64,000 bases of DNA from Thermobispora bispora DSM 43833 (GTDB lineage: Bacteria > Actinomycetota > Actinomycetes > Streptosporangiales > Streptosporangiaceae): positions 1,798,001 through 1,862,000 of the forward strand of contig NC_014165.1 of NCBI RefSeq assembly GCF_000092645.1, read 5' to 3'. This document shows, piece after piece, positions 15,501 through 22,982 of this stretch. A model generated the notes under the pieces. The model did no database searches, was not told where the DNA came from, and saw only the letters and a program-made list of their open reading frames with translations. Position 1 is the stretch's first letter, and every line of letters starts with the position of its first letter. The position numbers and the translations under genes were made by a program.

Positions 15501-17244
15501 CGGCCACGTCGGGGATCCGCTGGGAGGGCCGCGCTTTGCGCTGAGGTGTCTCCCCGGCGAGCAGCTCGACGAGCTCGGCCGCCTCACCGACGGAGATCGG
15601 CGGCTCGGCAGGCGCCGTGGGCGGCATGGGGACCGGCATCCACCGGCACTCCGCCTCCTCCCGCTTCAAGCGGCGGGCGATCTCGGCAAGGGTGCCCCGG
15701 TAGCCTGGGGCGATCTCCCGGTGGACGTAGGTCTCGGACTCACGCAGCGCCCGGATCCGATCGGTCAGCTCGGCGGCCGTGCGGCGGGCCTCCTCGAGCC
15801 GGCGGCGCGCCGCGGAGATCCGCTCGGCCTGCAGCCGGGGGTCGTAGCCGGCGTACCGGATCGACAGCTCCTTGATGCCGGTCTCCAGCTCCGCGGAGCC
15901 TCCACGGCCCACGTCGGTCATGGAGACGCACAGCCCAGCGATCTCAGGTGGCAGCTTGTCGCGCAGCACCCGCAGCGCCTGAGCCTTCTGGCTGGTGACG
16001 AGGACCCGTTGGCCCTGGGCGAGCAGCGCCGACACCAGGTTTGCGATGGTATGGGTCTTGCCGGTTCCCGGCGGGCCTTGGACGACGACGCCGTTATCCT
16101 CGTTCAGCCGAGTCATGATCATGCGCTGTTCGGGGTTGGCCGGCAGCGGGAAGAGCGGGTCTTCGCCGAGCGCGACCCGTGCACCGCTCTCCTCCAGGAA
16201 GGCCATGCGCTCTTCCGGCTCCAGTGGCCGCACGAGCTGCGCGAGACCGAGGGGCGCTGTGGCGTCCGGGCCGGTCAGCGCGGTGAGCATTGCGTCGTAG
16301 TACGCGATCAGCGACCCCCGGTCTCGCCTGCGCAGCACCAATGCGGGCGCGAGCCGTACCTCGGCCACTTCGCCGGGGGCGCCGCCCGGGGTCCAGTCCG
16401 GCCGGTAGACAGCGGGCCGCTCGAGCCCGCGATCGCACCACGCCTGCAGGATTTCACCGGCCTCGTCGCGGAGCCCGGCGCCTTCGCCGTCCCGCGCCCG
16501 CTGGCGGAGTCGGTCGGTGCGCGCGGGGGTGAACCCGGGCAGATCTGCAAGGAGCTCCCGGTCCTGCAGTACGGGGGAGGCCTCGCCCAGCACCACCTCC
16601 ACGCGTTCGGTGTCGGCATCCACCCGCAGGTGGACGCGGGTGGTGAGCAGGTGGTTGCGCACGCGAGTGCCGTCCGGTGCCCGCCAGAGGAGCAGGCCGG
16701 TCGCAAGTACCAGCTCGAGCTGGTCGTCCATCTGGGACAGGCGCGTGGCGATCGAGTAGAGCCCACGATGCCAGCGCTGCTGCCGGGCGCGGTCACGTTC
16801 CTCCTCCGCCCACGCCTGCCAGACGGGCAGCCAGCGGGAGTAGGCCTCCGTGACGTCCGGCCGGTCACCTATGGTCTCCTGCCGCCAGACGGTCGTTCCA
16901 TCGTCGGAGAGCACCGGTATGCTCCGGGGCCCGATTTCAGCGAGCTCGGGGACGCGCTCGGGATCGGAGAGGTCCGGTGTGACCAGCCAGCCCTCCAGGA
17001 CCGACGGGGGAACAGGCGGCGGCGTGAGCCGTACGTAATCGACGGAGAGCACCGCCTCGCCGGGGCCCGCCTGGACCCGGGGCGCGATCCCGTCCGGCAG
17101 GTCAGCCAGCCACAGCACCTCGCCGTACTCGTCGACGTCCCGGATCGGGATGCGCTGAGCCGAGGCGAGGTCGCGCAGGAACTCCACCATGCGGATGGTG
17201 GAGTCGATCAGTTCGGGATCGCGGGCTCTCGACGCCATGCTCAT
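12517..17244 (-). CDS. SF1 (DNA2/NAM7-like) helicase with Vsr/DUF559-like nuclease and C-terminal Lsr2 DNA-binding domain
   Basis: 1575-residue multidomain protein. An unassigned N-terminal region (1-380) is followed by a UPF1/DNA2-type helicase core: Walker A GPPGTGKT at 390-397, a long insertion of roughly 460-1050 rich in Ala/Glu/Arg heptads (probable coiled coil), motif II DEAS at 1073-1076, GDDKQ at 1096-1100 and motif VI NVAASRARD at 1306-1314. Residues about 1380-1465 form a very-short-patch-repair/DUF559-like nuclease (RRIDLVVV, then ECDGDHWHG at 1408, then WRFWRIRESEF). An acidic linker leads to the last 37 residues, which match the Lsr2 DNA-binding domain (IRAWARQQGY...SRGRIPAEVIEAY, with RGR at 1557-1559). 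ATG at 17244 has AGGAGG ten bases upstream. The helicase-plus-Vsr layout resembles single-gene antiphage proteins such as Hhe; defence is inferred, and the Lsr2 tail suggests targeting to AT-rich foreign DNA. Confidence 0.9.
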   Translation of the reverse strand: MSMASRARDPELIDSTIRMVEFLRDLASAQRIPIRDVDEYGEVLWLADLPDGIAPRVQAGPGEAVLSVDYVRLTPPPVPPSVLEGWLVTPDLSDPERVPELAEIGPRSIPVLSDDGTTVWRQETIGDRPDVTEAYSRWLPVWQAWAEEERDRARQQRWHRGLYSIATRLSQMDDQLELVLATGLLLWRAPDGTRVRNHLLTTRVHLRVDADTERVEVVLGEASPVLQDRELLADLPGFTPARTDRLRQRARDGEGAGLRDEAGEILQAWCDRGLERPAVYRPDWTPGGAPGEVAEVRLAPALVLRRRDRGSLIAYYDAMLTALTGPDATAPLGLAQLVRPLEPEERMAFLEESGARVALGEDPLFPLPANPEQRMIMTRLNEDNGVVVQGPPGTGKTHTIANLVSALLAQGQRVLVTSQKAQALRVLRDKLPPEIAGLCVSMTDVGRGGSAELETGIKELSIRYAGYDPRLQAERISAARRRLEEARRTAAELTDRIRALRESETYVHREIAPGYRGTLAEIARRLKREEAECRWMPVPMPPTAPAEPPISVGEAAELVELLAGETPQRKARPSQRIPDVAALPTVERLKELIANEAAAQMVARDASTEVSGRLEHLDPELIGRLEKIAAGIAADLHRLGLPEDAAAWDTADWTVRALSDALAGRETALWQQLADQAGRLAALRERTQRIAFRTISHPRLEDPGAAGRYLQAMQALRDHLAAGNRLKRGLLRPAVQRTAEPYLAEVSVDGVQPTNAELLSLVIDDIEGRQIADLLRRAWRLVGVEFPDEPLERLSAQLADAFDRLSVVRRIADAVAETVGLLNSAGVRLDLRTPAEWLSYSAALRAVRLKLAAERATAALEELHAALEQQIRLGSPAPELVEAANAVAARDAVTYQLCLNALATAQREQAEQRRCDELADKVRAAHPALLKLLAEAGSWKPHMSSWERAWHWAKAYTFFTEQRRPGLEQQLEAELEDATRRTLRLTAELAAEQAWDAALARMNSRQTTALRAYQDHITKLGKGTGRYAEKYRALAREAMAVARDAVPAWIMPIQQVLETIPPVRDSFDVVIVDEASQASIDALFLLWLAPRIIVVGDDKQCAPLAIRRGELEPIFAKLATYLPDMPPYLRDAFTPNSSLFDLLATRFGSVLRLKEHFRCMPEIIEFSSRQFYADEPLVPLRQFGADRLPPLKVVRVHGASTEGSSTRLRNRVEAEAIVEQIVACNADPAYDGKTFGVVVLQGTGQVQLIHGLLLERLDLKDWERRRLRVGTPPDFQGDERDVVFLSMVIAERRSAVTSTEWQRRFNVAASRARDQMWLFHSVSPDLLAPTCLRRSLLTYMLNPPAALGAEPLSDVTPDEPHPSFDSLFEQRVFLRIREHGYHVIPQYEVGGRRIDLVVVGAGGRLAVECDGDHWHGTAEQRAADLDRERELKRAGWRFWRIRESEFYFDPDAALKPLWEELERRGIRPGEVIPEGAAAEDSWRAVTLSTEPGWDGLEDDDLEAGDPSDLEPTIGELPAVPWRDASPATGTGRPAAARTPTAQIRAWARQQGYAVGSRGRIPAEVIEAYRRAHGTG

Positions 17245-17318
17245 GAAAGGCCGTCCTCCTGTGGGGGCAGAGGGGGAGCAGAGGCGAGGTCGTTCGGGTG
17301 GGACGTCCGCCGACGGCG

Positions 17319-17388
17319 ATCAATTGTACATGTGAATAAGATTAACAGAACTATATAGCGAAAATGGTGTAAGTTTGCTACTGATGTG
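17319..17388. promoter_or_regulatory. AT-rich island upstream of the helicase-Lsr2 gene
   Basis: About 70 bases with A/T in roughly two thirds of positions (includes CAATTGTACATGTGAATAAG and ACTATATAGCG), against about 30 % in the surroundings. It contains the likely promoter of the helicase gene. AT-rich islands are the binding target of Lsr2, and the protein encoded next to it ends in an Lsr2 domain, so binding or autoregulation is conceivable. Confidence 0.45.
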
Positions 17389-17613
17389 TTTCGAGCGATA
17401 TCGCAGGAGTGCACCGGGTCCAGGTCCGCCGGGGACATCGGATCGCCCTCGGCTGCGCCCTTGCCGCATGCGACGATCCTGGCGATCGGGGGTCTTTCGT
17501 GCGATCCGGAATCTCGCCGGAATGGCTGACTCGGCGGCCGTAGCTGGCACGTTCCAAGGCAAACCGTTACATTACCCGATCGCTGCGCGTTCGTCGATCA
17601 AGTAGACCTTGTG

Positions 17614-17652
17614 GTGAAGCCTGTTGCGGGTGTCGCCCGCAACAGGCTTCAC
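17614..17652 (-). terminator. hairpin terminator of prpE
   Basis: Perfect 17-bp stem, left arm GTGAAGCCTGTTGCGGG, 5-base loop TGTCG. It begins 70 bases downstream of the prpE stop. The strongest simple hairpin in the window. Confidence 0.75.
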
Positions 17653-17722
17653 GCTCTCCCGCCGGCCAGTGGGGAGCCGTGCGAGTGCAGAGCCTCCGAT
17701 ACCGGCCGGCCTCGCGGCCGAA

Positions 17723-19606
17723 TCAGGCGTCCCGGCCGCGCAGCAGCGGGCGCAGCCGGTCGAGCACCGCCGGGTCCTCGATCGTGGACGGCACGGGGAT
17801 GTCCTTGCCGGCGGCGATCTCCCGCATCGCCTTGCGCAGGATCTTCCCGGACCTCGTCTTGGGGAGGGCGTCGACCACGACCACCTCCTTGAAGGCGGCC
17901 ACCGCGCCGATGTCCTGGCGCACCCGGGCGATCAGCTCGTCACGGAGCCGGTCGGGGTCGATCTCCACCCCGGACTTCAGCACCACGAAGCCCTTCGGCA
18001 CCTGCCCCTTCAGCGGGTCGCTGACGCCGATCACCGCGCATTCGGCCACGGCCGGGTGGGCGGCGAGCGCGGCCTCCATGGCCCCGGTGGAGAGCCGGTG
18101 GCCGGCCACGTTGATGATGTCGTCGGTCCGGCCCATCACGTACACGTATCCGTCCTCGTCGAGGTAGCCGCTGTCCCCGGTGAGGTAGAAGCCGGGGTAC
18201 CGGGACAGGTAGGACTCGACGTAGCGCTGGTCGTCGCCCCACAGCGTCAGGAGGGTGCCGGGCGGCATCGGCAGCCGGATGCAGATCGCGCCCTCGGTGC
18301 CCCGCGGCACCTCCGCGCCGTCCGGGCCGAGCACCCGCACGTCGTACCCGGGCATCGGGAGCGTGGGCGACCCGGGCTTGATCGGAAGGAGCTCCACACC
18401 GACCGGGTTGGCGGCCACCGCCCACCCGGTCTCGGTCTGCCACCAGTGGTCCACGACGGGCACGTTGAGCTTGGCGGACGCCCAGTGGTAGGTCTCCGGG
18501 TCGAGCCGCTCCCCGGCGAGGAACAGCGTGCGGAACCCGGACAGGTCGTACTTGGCGATCTCGCGCCCGTCCGGGTCCACCTTCTTGATGGCCCGCAGCG
18601 CCGTCGGCGCGGTGAACAGCGCCTTCACCCCGTACTGGGAGATCACCCGCCAGAACGCGCCGGCGTCCGGTGTGCCCACCGGCTTGCCCTCGTACAGCAC
18701 GGTGGTCGCGCCGACGAGCAGCGGCGCGTACACGATGTAGGAGTGGCCGACGACCCAGCCGACGTCGGACGCCGCCCACCAGACGTCGCCCGGCCCGATG
18801 CCGTAGATGCCGGCCATCGACCAGGACAGCGCCACCGCGTGCCCGCCGTTGTCCCGCACCACGCCCTTCGGCTTCCCGGTGGTGCCCGAGGTGTAGAGGA
18901 TGTACAGCGGGTCGGTGGCGGCGAGGTCCACGCAGGGGGCCGGCTGCGCGCCCGCCATCAGCTCGTCCCAGTCGAGGTCGCGCTCGCCCATCTCCGCGCG
19001 GAGGCGCTCGCGCTGCAGCACGATGACCTTCTCCGGCGGACGCGCCGACGCGGCGATCGCCTCGTCCACGATCGGCTTGTACGGCACCACCCGGGTGGGC
19101 TCGATCCCGCAGGAGGCGCAGATCAGCACCTTCGGTGCGGCGTCGTCGATCCGGGCGGTCAGCTCCTTGGCCGCGAACCCGCCGAACACCACCGAATGGA
19201 TCGCCCCCAGCCGGGCGCAGGCCAGCATGGCGACCACCGTCTGCGGCACCATCGGCATGTAGATCACCACGCGGTCGCCCTTGCCGACCCCGAGATCGCG
19301 CAGCACCCCGGCGAACCGGGCCACCTCGTCGAGGAGCTCGGCGTACGTGTAGCGGGCCGCGTTCCCGGTCACCGGCGAGTCGTAGATGAGCGCGGTGCGG
19401 TCACCGTGCCCCGCCGCCACGTGCCGGTCGAGCGCGTTGTAGCAGGTGTTGAGCCGTCCGTCCGGGAACCAGCGGTAGAACGGCGGGTTGCCGTCGTCCA
19501 GCGCGCGTTCCGGGGCGCGCGACCACGTCACGGCCTGTGCCGCGTCCAGCCAGAACTTCTCCGGGTCGGACAGGCTCGCCGCATGGACGTCGTGGTACTT
19601 GCCCAT
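17723..19606 (-). CDS. prpE: propionyl-CoA synthetase (acetyl-CoA synthetase-like)
   Basis: AMP-forming acyl-CoA ligase of 627 residues, cytoplasmic, activating a short acid with ATP and CoA. The signature YTSGTTGKPKGVVRDNGGHA and the tail LPKTRSGKILRK (the catalytic, acetylation-regulated lysine) are intact. The N-terminus (ASLSDPEKFWLDAA) and the VRDNGGHAVAL form fit PrpE better than Acs (about 630 versus 650 residues). ATG at 19606 follows GGAGGG by eight bases; longer readings to 20005 are not coding. The gene stands alone, with a strong terminator downstream and a set of three GC-rich repeats about 140 bp upstream. Acetate activity cannot be excluded. Confidence 0.88.
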   Translation of the reverse strand: MGKYHDVHAASLSDPEKFWLDAAQAVTWSRAPERALDDGNPPFYRWFPDGRLNTCYNALDRHVAAGHGDRTALIYDSPVTGNAARYTYAELLDEVARFAGVLRDLGVGKGDRVVIYMPMVPQTVVAMLACARLGAIHSVVFGGFAAKELTARIDDAAPKVLICASCGIEPTRVVPYKPIVDEAIAASARPPEKVIVLQRERLRAEMGERDLDWDELMAGAQPAPCVDLAATDPLYILYTSGTTGKPKGVVRDNGGHAVALSWSMAGIYGIGPGDVWWAASDVGWVVGHSYIVYAPLLVGATTVLYEGKPVGTPDAGAFWRVISQYGVKALFTAPTALRAIKKVDPDGREIAKYDLSGFRTLFLAGERLDPETYHWASAKLNVPVVDHWWQTETGWAVAANPVGVELLPIKPGSPTLPMPGYDVRVLGPDGAEVPRGTEGAICIRLPMPPGTLLTLWGDDQRYVESYLSRYPGFYLTGDSGYLDEDGYVYVMGRTDDIINVAGHRLSTGAMEAALAAHPAVAECAVIGVSDPLKGQVPKGFVVLKSGVEIDPDRLRDELIARVRQDIGAVAAFKEVVVVDALPKTRSGKILRKAMREIAAGKDIPVPSTIEDPAVLDRLRPLLRGRDA

Positions 19607-20126
19607 CAGTTGCTCCCTCCGAGGTGCGCGTGTCCACCGGTGCGGGCGGCGCGGCGGGCCCGCAGGCGCGTTCGGCGGCAGGGAAGCATGGGCCAGCCGG
19701 TTTGTCTCGCCCCTTCGGGCGACTTTTCGGTGGATGTCACATTTGGTGCGGCGACCGCACCCGTTGGTGCGGTGACCGGCACCCGTTGGTGCGGTGACCG
19801 CACCCGCCGGCGGTCCGGCCCGCGGTGCGGCGGTGCCATCCGGCGCTTCCCGGTGTGCCGCGAGGCGCGTCTCCCCGTGGCCGCGAAAGGCCAGGCGCCG
19901 GCCCGCGCCGCCCGTGCGGGCGAGGATCGGCCCCTTCGGCTCGCGGTCGCGGCGCCGCGGCCCGTGCCGCTCGCGTGGGTGAGGGAGCGAGGGGCTCGTG
20001 ATCACAAGAGCGGGGTCGACCGGCGTTCCGCCCGCGTGGGCGAGGGAGCGCGATGAGATGCGAGGCGTTCGCTGTTTTCGCGAGCTTTCCGCCCTAGATG
20101 ATCACATAAGCGGTACCGTGCCCGGC
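19607..20126. other. 520-bp region upstream of prpE with repeats
   Basis: Holds the triple repeat at 19745-19804. Near 19974 and 20034 a related stretch GTGGGYGAGGGAGCG occurs twice, and TGATCACAAGAGCGG (about 19999) recurs as TGATCACATAAGCGG (about 20099), so the right-hand part looks like an old partial duplication. No gene. Confidence 0.5.
19745..19804. repeat. three tandem copies of a self-complementary 17-mer upstream of prpE
   Basis: GGTGCGGCGACCGCACC, GGTGCGGTGACCGGCACC and GGTGCGGTGACCGCACC are separated by CGTT each time (period 21-22 bp, two helical turns). Each unit is an inverted repeat (GGTGCGG / CCGCACC). Spacing on one face of the helix suggests cooperative binding sites for a dimeric regulator; alternatively three small hairpins. 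Confidence 0.6.
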
Positions 20127-20642
20127 ATGTCGCGAAGATCCGCGCGGTTCTGGTGGGCGCTCGCGCTCCTCGTTTCGGCCGGGGGAGCCGCACATGACCT
20201 CTTCGCCCGCGACGAGGCCGTCGGGTGGGTGACCTCGACGCACGGGGTGTGCCCGGGGTGGGAGATCCACTCCAGGATGCTGCCCCTCATCGAGGTGCTC
20301 TGGCGGCTTCCGGTGCTCTGGTACGCCGGCCTGCCCGCCGTCACCCTGGGCCACCTCGCGTCATGGATCGCCGGGCGGTACGGCCGGCCGTGGTGGGGAC
20401 GCGTGGCCTGCCGTGTGCTCGCCCTGCTCCTCCTCGCCGTCCACGGGACCGTACTCGCCGCGTTCACCGTGGACCTGCTCGTCGGCCGGGGCTGTGCGGA
20501 GCTCTGGGGAGGAGGGCTCGGAGTGCGGGCCATCCTCCTCCCGGCACTGGCCCCGGCCCTCGCCGCCGCGTGCATGCTCGTCGCGGCCCGACCCGATCGC
20601 CGGCGGTCCGGCGGGCCGGTGCGCCCGGCGATGCCCGGGTGA
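20127..20642 (+). CDS. hypothetical membrane protein, four predicted TM segments
   Basis: 171 residues, family not recognised. Hydrophobic segments lie at about residues 8-25 (FWWALALLVSAGGAAHDLF), 51-70, 90-112 and 133-153, with a basic C-terminal tail. Two Cys residues in extracytoplasmic-looking positions (GVCPGWEIH and GRGCAELW) could form a disulfide. ATG at 20127 is used; a GTG nine bases upstream is possible, and neither has a clear ribosome-binding site. The GC-rich third codon positions support real coding. No functional link to the neighbours is evident. Confidence 0.65.
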   Translation: MSRRSARFWWALALLVSAGGAAHDLFARDEAVGWVTSTHGVCPGWEIHSRMLPLIEVLWRLPVLWYAGLPAVTLGHLASWIAGRYGRPWWGRVACRVLALLLLAVHGTVLAAFTVDLLVGRGCAELWGGGLGVRAILLPALAPALAAACMLVAARPDRRRSGGPVRPAMPG

Positions 20643-21013
20643 TCCCGACCCTGCCCGCCGCTGTCTCCGGCCCGCCGCCGAGCCCGTTCCGCATCGTTTC
20701 GCCCCGCGGAGCGGGGGCCGGTGCTCGGCGACACCGCGAGAGCTCGTCGCGGCGGAGCGCGGTCGCCCCGGCGTCGTGGAACAGCGCGGCGCTCAGCGCG
20801 CCCGCGGCGATTCAGCGGGCCGGCGGACCGGCTTCGGCGATCCATGTGCCGCCCTGCCCATCGCTTTCCGCCGCCTTGCCCGGCCCGGTGCGAGACTGAG
20901 ACCGAGGCCATGGCCTGCGGCTCGACGCGTGCCGGGCCTTGCCGGCGGGGGCGGCGGTCCTGGGCGCCGCGCCGACGGGCGGTGGCGGGGCGGATGCGCC
21001 GGAGGTGGTGCCC
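20643..21013. other. 371-bp intergenic region
   Basis: Follows the membrane protein gene and precedes the flavoprotein gene in the same direction. GGAGGTGG at 21001-21008 is the ribosome-binding site of the latter. Nothing else recognisable. Confidence 0.5.
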
Positions 21014-22438
21014 ATGGCGGACGCGGGCGACGTCTTCGACGTGATCGTGATCGGCGCCGGTCCCGCCGGGGAGACCGTTGCCGCGCGCGTGGTACGCGGT
21101 GGCCTGACCGCGGCGGTCGTGGAGGAACGGCTCGCCGGCGGGGAGTGCTCCTACTACGCGTGCATCCCGAGCAAGGCGCTCCTGCGGCCCGTGGGGCTGG
21201 CGGCGGAGGTGCGCCGGATGCCCGGGCTGGAGCTGCGCGGCGCCATCGACACGGCCGCGGTGCTCGCCCGGCGGGACGAGGCCGTGTCCCATCTCGACGA
21301 CGGCGGCCAGGTGAGCTGGATCGAGAGCGTCCCGGCGGTGTTCGTCCGCGGCCGGGGACGCCTGGCCGGGCCGCTGCGGGTCGACGTGACGAGGCCCGAG
21401 GGCGGCGTCCGGGCGCTGCGCGCCAGGCACGCGGTCGTGATCGCCACCGGCGGCGACCCGCTGATCCCCGCCATCCCCGGGCTGCGGGAGGCGCGCCCGT
21501 GGACGAACCGGGAGGCCACGAGCGTCCGGCGGGTGCCGAAGCGGCTGATCGTGATCGGCGGCGGGCCGGTCGCCTGTGAGATGGCCCAGGCGTTGCACGC
21601 CCTCGGGGCCGAGGAGACCACGATGCTCGTCCGCGGCGATTGCCTGCTCGGGCGGGTGGAGCCGTTCGCCGGGGAGCTGCTCGCCGACTCGCTCCGGCGG
21701 TCCGGCATCGACCTGCGGTTCGGGTGCACGCCGGTCCGCGCCGAACGCCCGGTTCCCGGCGGCCCGGTGACCGTGCACGCCGGCGACGGCTCGGTGGTGG
21801 AGGCGGACGAGATCCTCGTCGCCACCGGGCGCGTGCCGGCCGTGGCCGGCATCGGCCTGGAGACGGTGGGTCTGGAGGGGCGCGGCCCGATCACGGTGGA
21901 CGCGAGCATGCGCGCGATCGGTGTCCCCGGCGGCTGGCTCTACGCGGTCGGCGACGTCAACGGGCGCAACCGGCTCACCCACATGGGCAAGTACCAGGCC
22001 CGGGTGTGCGGTGACGTGATCGTCGCCCGCGCCACGGGCACCCCCGACGACCTGCCCGGGCTCCGCGACATCGCCGACGACCTGGGCGCGCCCCAGGTGA
22101 TCTTCACCGACCCGGAGATCTGCGCGGTCGGGCGCACGGAGTCCCAGGCCCGCGCGGACGGCTTCCGGGTGCGCGCCGTCGAATACGACATGGGCGCGGT
22201 CGCCGGCGCCTACCTCCAGGCCGACGGCTACACCGGCCGGGCCAAGGCGGTCGTCGACGAGGACCGCCGGGTGCTCCTCGGCGTCACCTTCGCCGGCCCG
22301 GGCGTCGCCGATCTGCTCCACGCGGCCACCATCGCGGTCACCGCCGAGATCCCCCTCGACCGGCTGTGGCACGCCGTCCCCGCCTTCCCGACCGTGAGCG
22401 AGATCTGGCTCCGCCTCCTGGAGGAGTACGGCCTGTGA
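21014..22438 (+). CDS. pyridine nucleotide-disulfide oxidoreductase (dihydrolipoamide dehydrogenase-like)
   Basis: FAD flavoprotein of 474 residues. An N-terminal dinucleotide fold VIVIGAGPAGE is followed by the redox-active Cys-x4-Cys (GGECSYYACIPSK, about residue 45), the NAD(P)-binding fold LIVIGGGPVACEMAQAL, the FAD-binding YAVGDVNGRN, and a dimerisation domain. Class I enzymes end in HPTxSE, whose His activates the dithiol; here the motif reads FPTVSE, with Phe in place of the catalytic His. The protein is therefore probably not a true lipoamide dehydrogenase. It resembles the uncharacterised actinobacterial branch often annotated as Lpd or mercuric-reductase-like. ATG at 21014 follows GGAGGTGG. 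No pyruvate-dehydrogenase genes are nearby. Confidence 0.85.
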   Translation: MADAGDVFDVIVIGAGPAGETVAARVVRGGLTAAVVEERLAGGECSYYACIPSKALLRPVGLAAEVRRMPGLELRGAIDTAAVLARRDEAVSHLDDGGQVSWIESVPAVFVRGRGRLAGPLRVDVTRPEGGVRALRARHAVVIATGGDPLIPAIPGLREARPWTNREATSVRRVPKRLIVIGGGPVACEMAQALHALGAEETTMLVRGDCLLGRVEPFAGELLADSLRRSGIDLRFGCTPVRAERPVPGGPVTVHAGDGSVVEADEILVATGRVPAVAGIGLETVGLEGRGPITVDASMRAIGVPGGWLYAVGDVNGRNRLTHMGKYQARVCGDVIVARATGTPDDLPGLRDIADDLGAPQVIFTDPEICAVGRTESQARADGFRVRAVEYDMGAVAGAYLQADGYTGRAKAVVDEDRRVLLGVTFAGPGVADLLHAATIAVTAEIPLDRLWHAVPAFPTVSEIWLRLLEEYGL

Positions 22439-22544
22439 CCGGGTGGGCTCCGCCCCGGCCATGGTCCTCCTCGCGTCCGGAGCCGAGAACCGGCGGTGAT
22501 GTCGGAGGGGCGCGCGCCATGCGCCCTCCGGTCGCCTTCTCGTC

Positions 22545-22927
22545 GTGATCGGGCTGACGTTGAGTTCCGCTTTCACCGATTACGCGCGATCGTGGCCCCT
22601 GCTTCCCAAGCCGTGCTGTGTGACCTGGGTGCGAACCGGCGAATCGGACGCCGTCTTCGCCGACCTGGTCCGCCGTTTCGGCGGCGACGCCGCCACCGGC
22701 CGCCCGGCGACGTGGCATGACCTGGAGGCCGAGGCGTACGAGGCGCCGGACGAGGACGCCGACGGAGCCATGTGGCCGCCCGCACCGGCGCGTGGACGGT
22801 CGTCATGGAACCGTTCGCCGGGGCGTCCGTCACCGGTCCGATCGCGAGCCGGCGGTCTCCACCACCCCCTACCTCAGCGACGACGGCCATCTCACCCATC
22901 GCGACACCGCGCATCCCGATGGACCTG
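22545..22927 (+). pseudogene. remnant of a DUF6461-like gene
   Basis: The reading from GTG 22545 begins SSAFTDYARSWPLLPKPCCVTWVRTG...FADLVRRFGG, resembling the N-terminal half of actinobacterial DUF6461 proteins. Around 22770 the likeness moves to another frame (VAARTGAWTVVMEPF, the next conserved block), and after about 22830 no frame continues the family. It appears to be a decayed gene with at least one frameshift and a lost C-terminus. Assignment is from memory of the family pattern and is tentative. Confidence 0.4.
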
Positions 22928-22982
22928 TGAGGGCTGGTGCGCGCGCGGCGCATCGGCGAGCGGGGACGGCGTGGTGGACGGT

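Larger units (their letters stand above)
17245..17722. other. 478-bp region with an AT-rich island and a terminator
   Basis: No gene. The segment 17319-17388 is strikingly AT-rich for this genome and lies just upstream of the helicase gene. On the minus strand it includes TACAAT (17328-17323), a possible -10 box without a clear -35. The hairpin at 17614-17652 terminates the prpE gene from the other side. Confidence 0.6.

Noticed and set aside
14467-17358. 963-codon plus-strand frame opposite the helicase gene
   Set aside because: Antisense shadow; composition not protein-like, while the minus strand holds complete helicase motifs.
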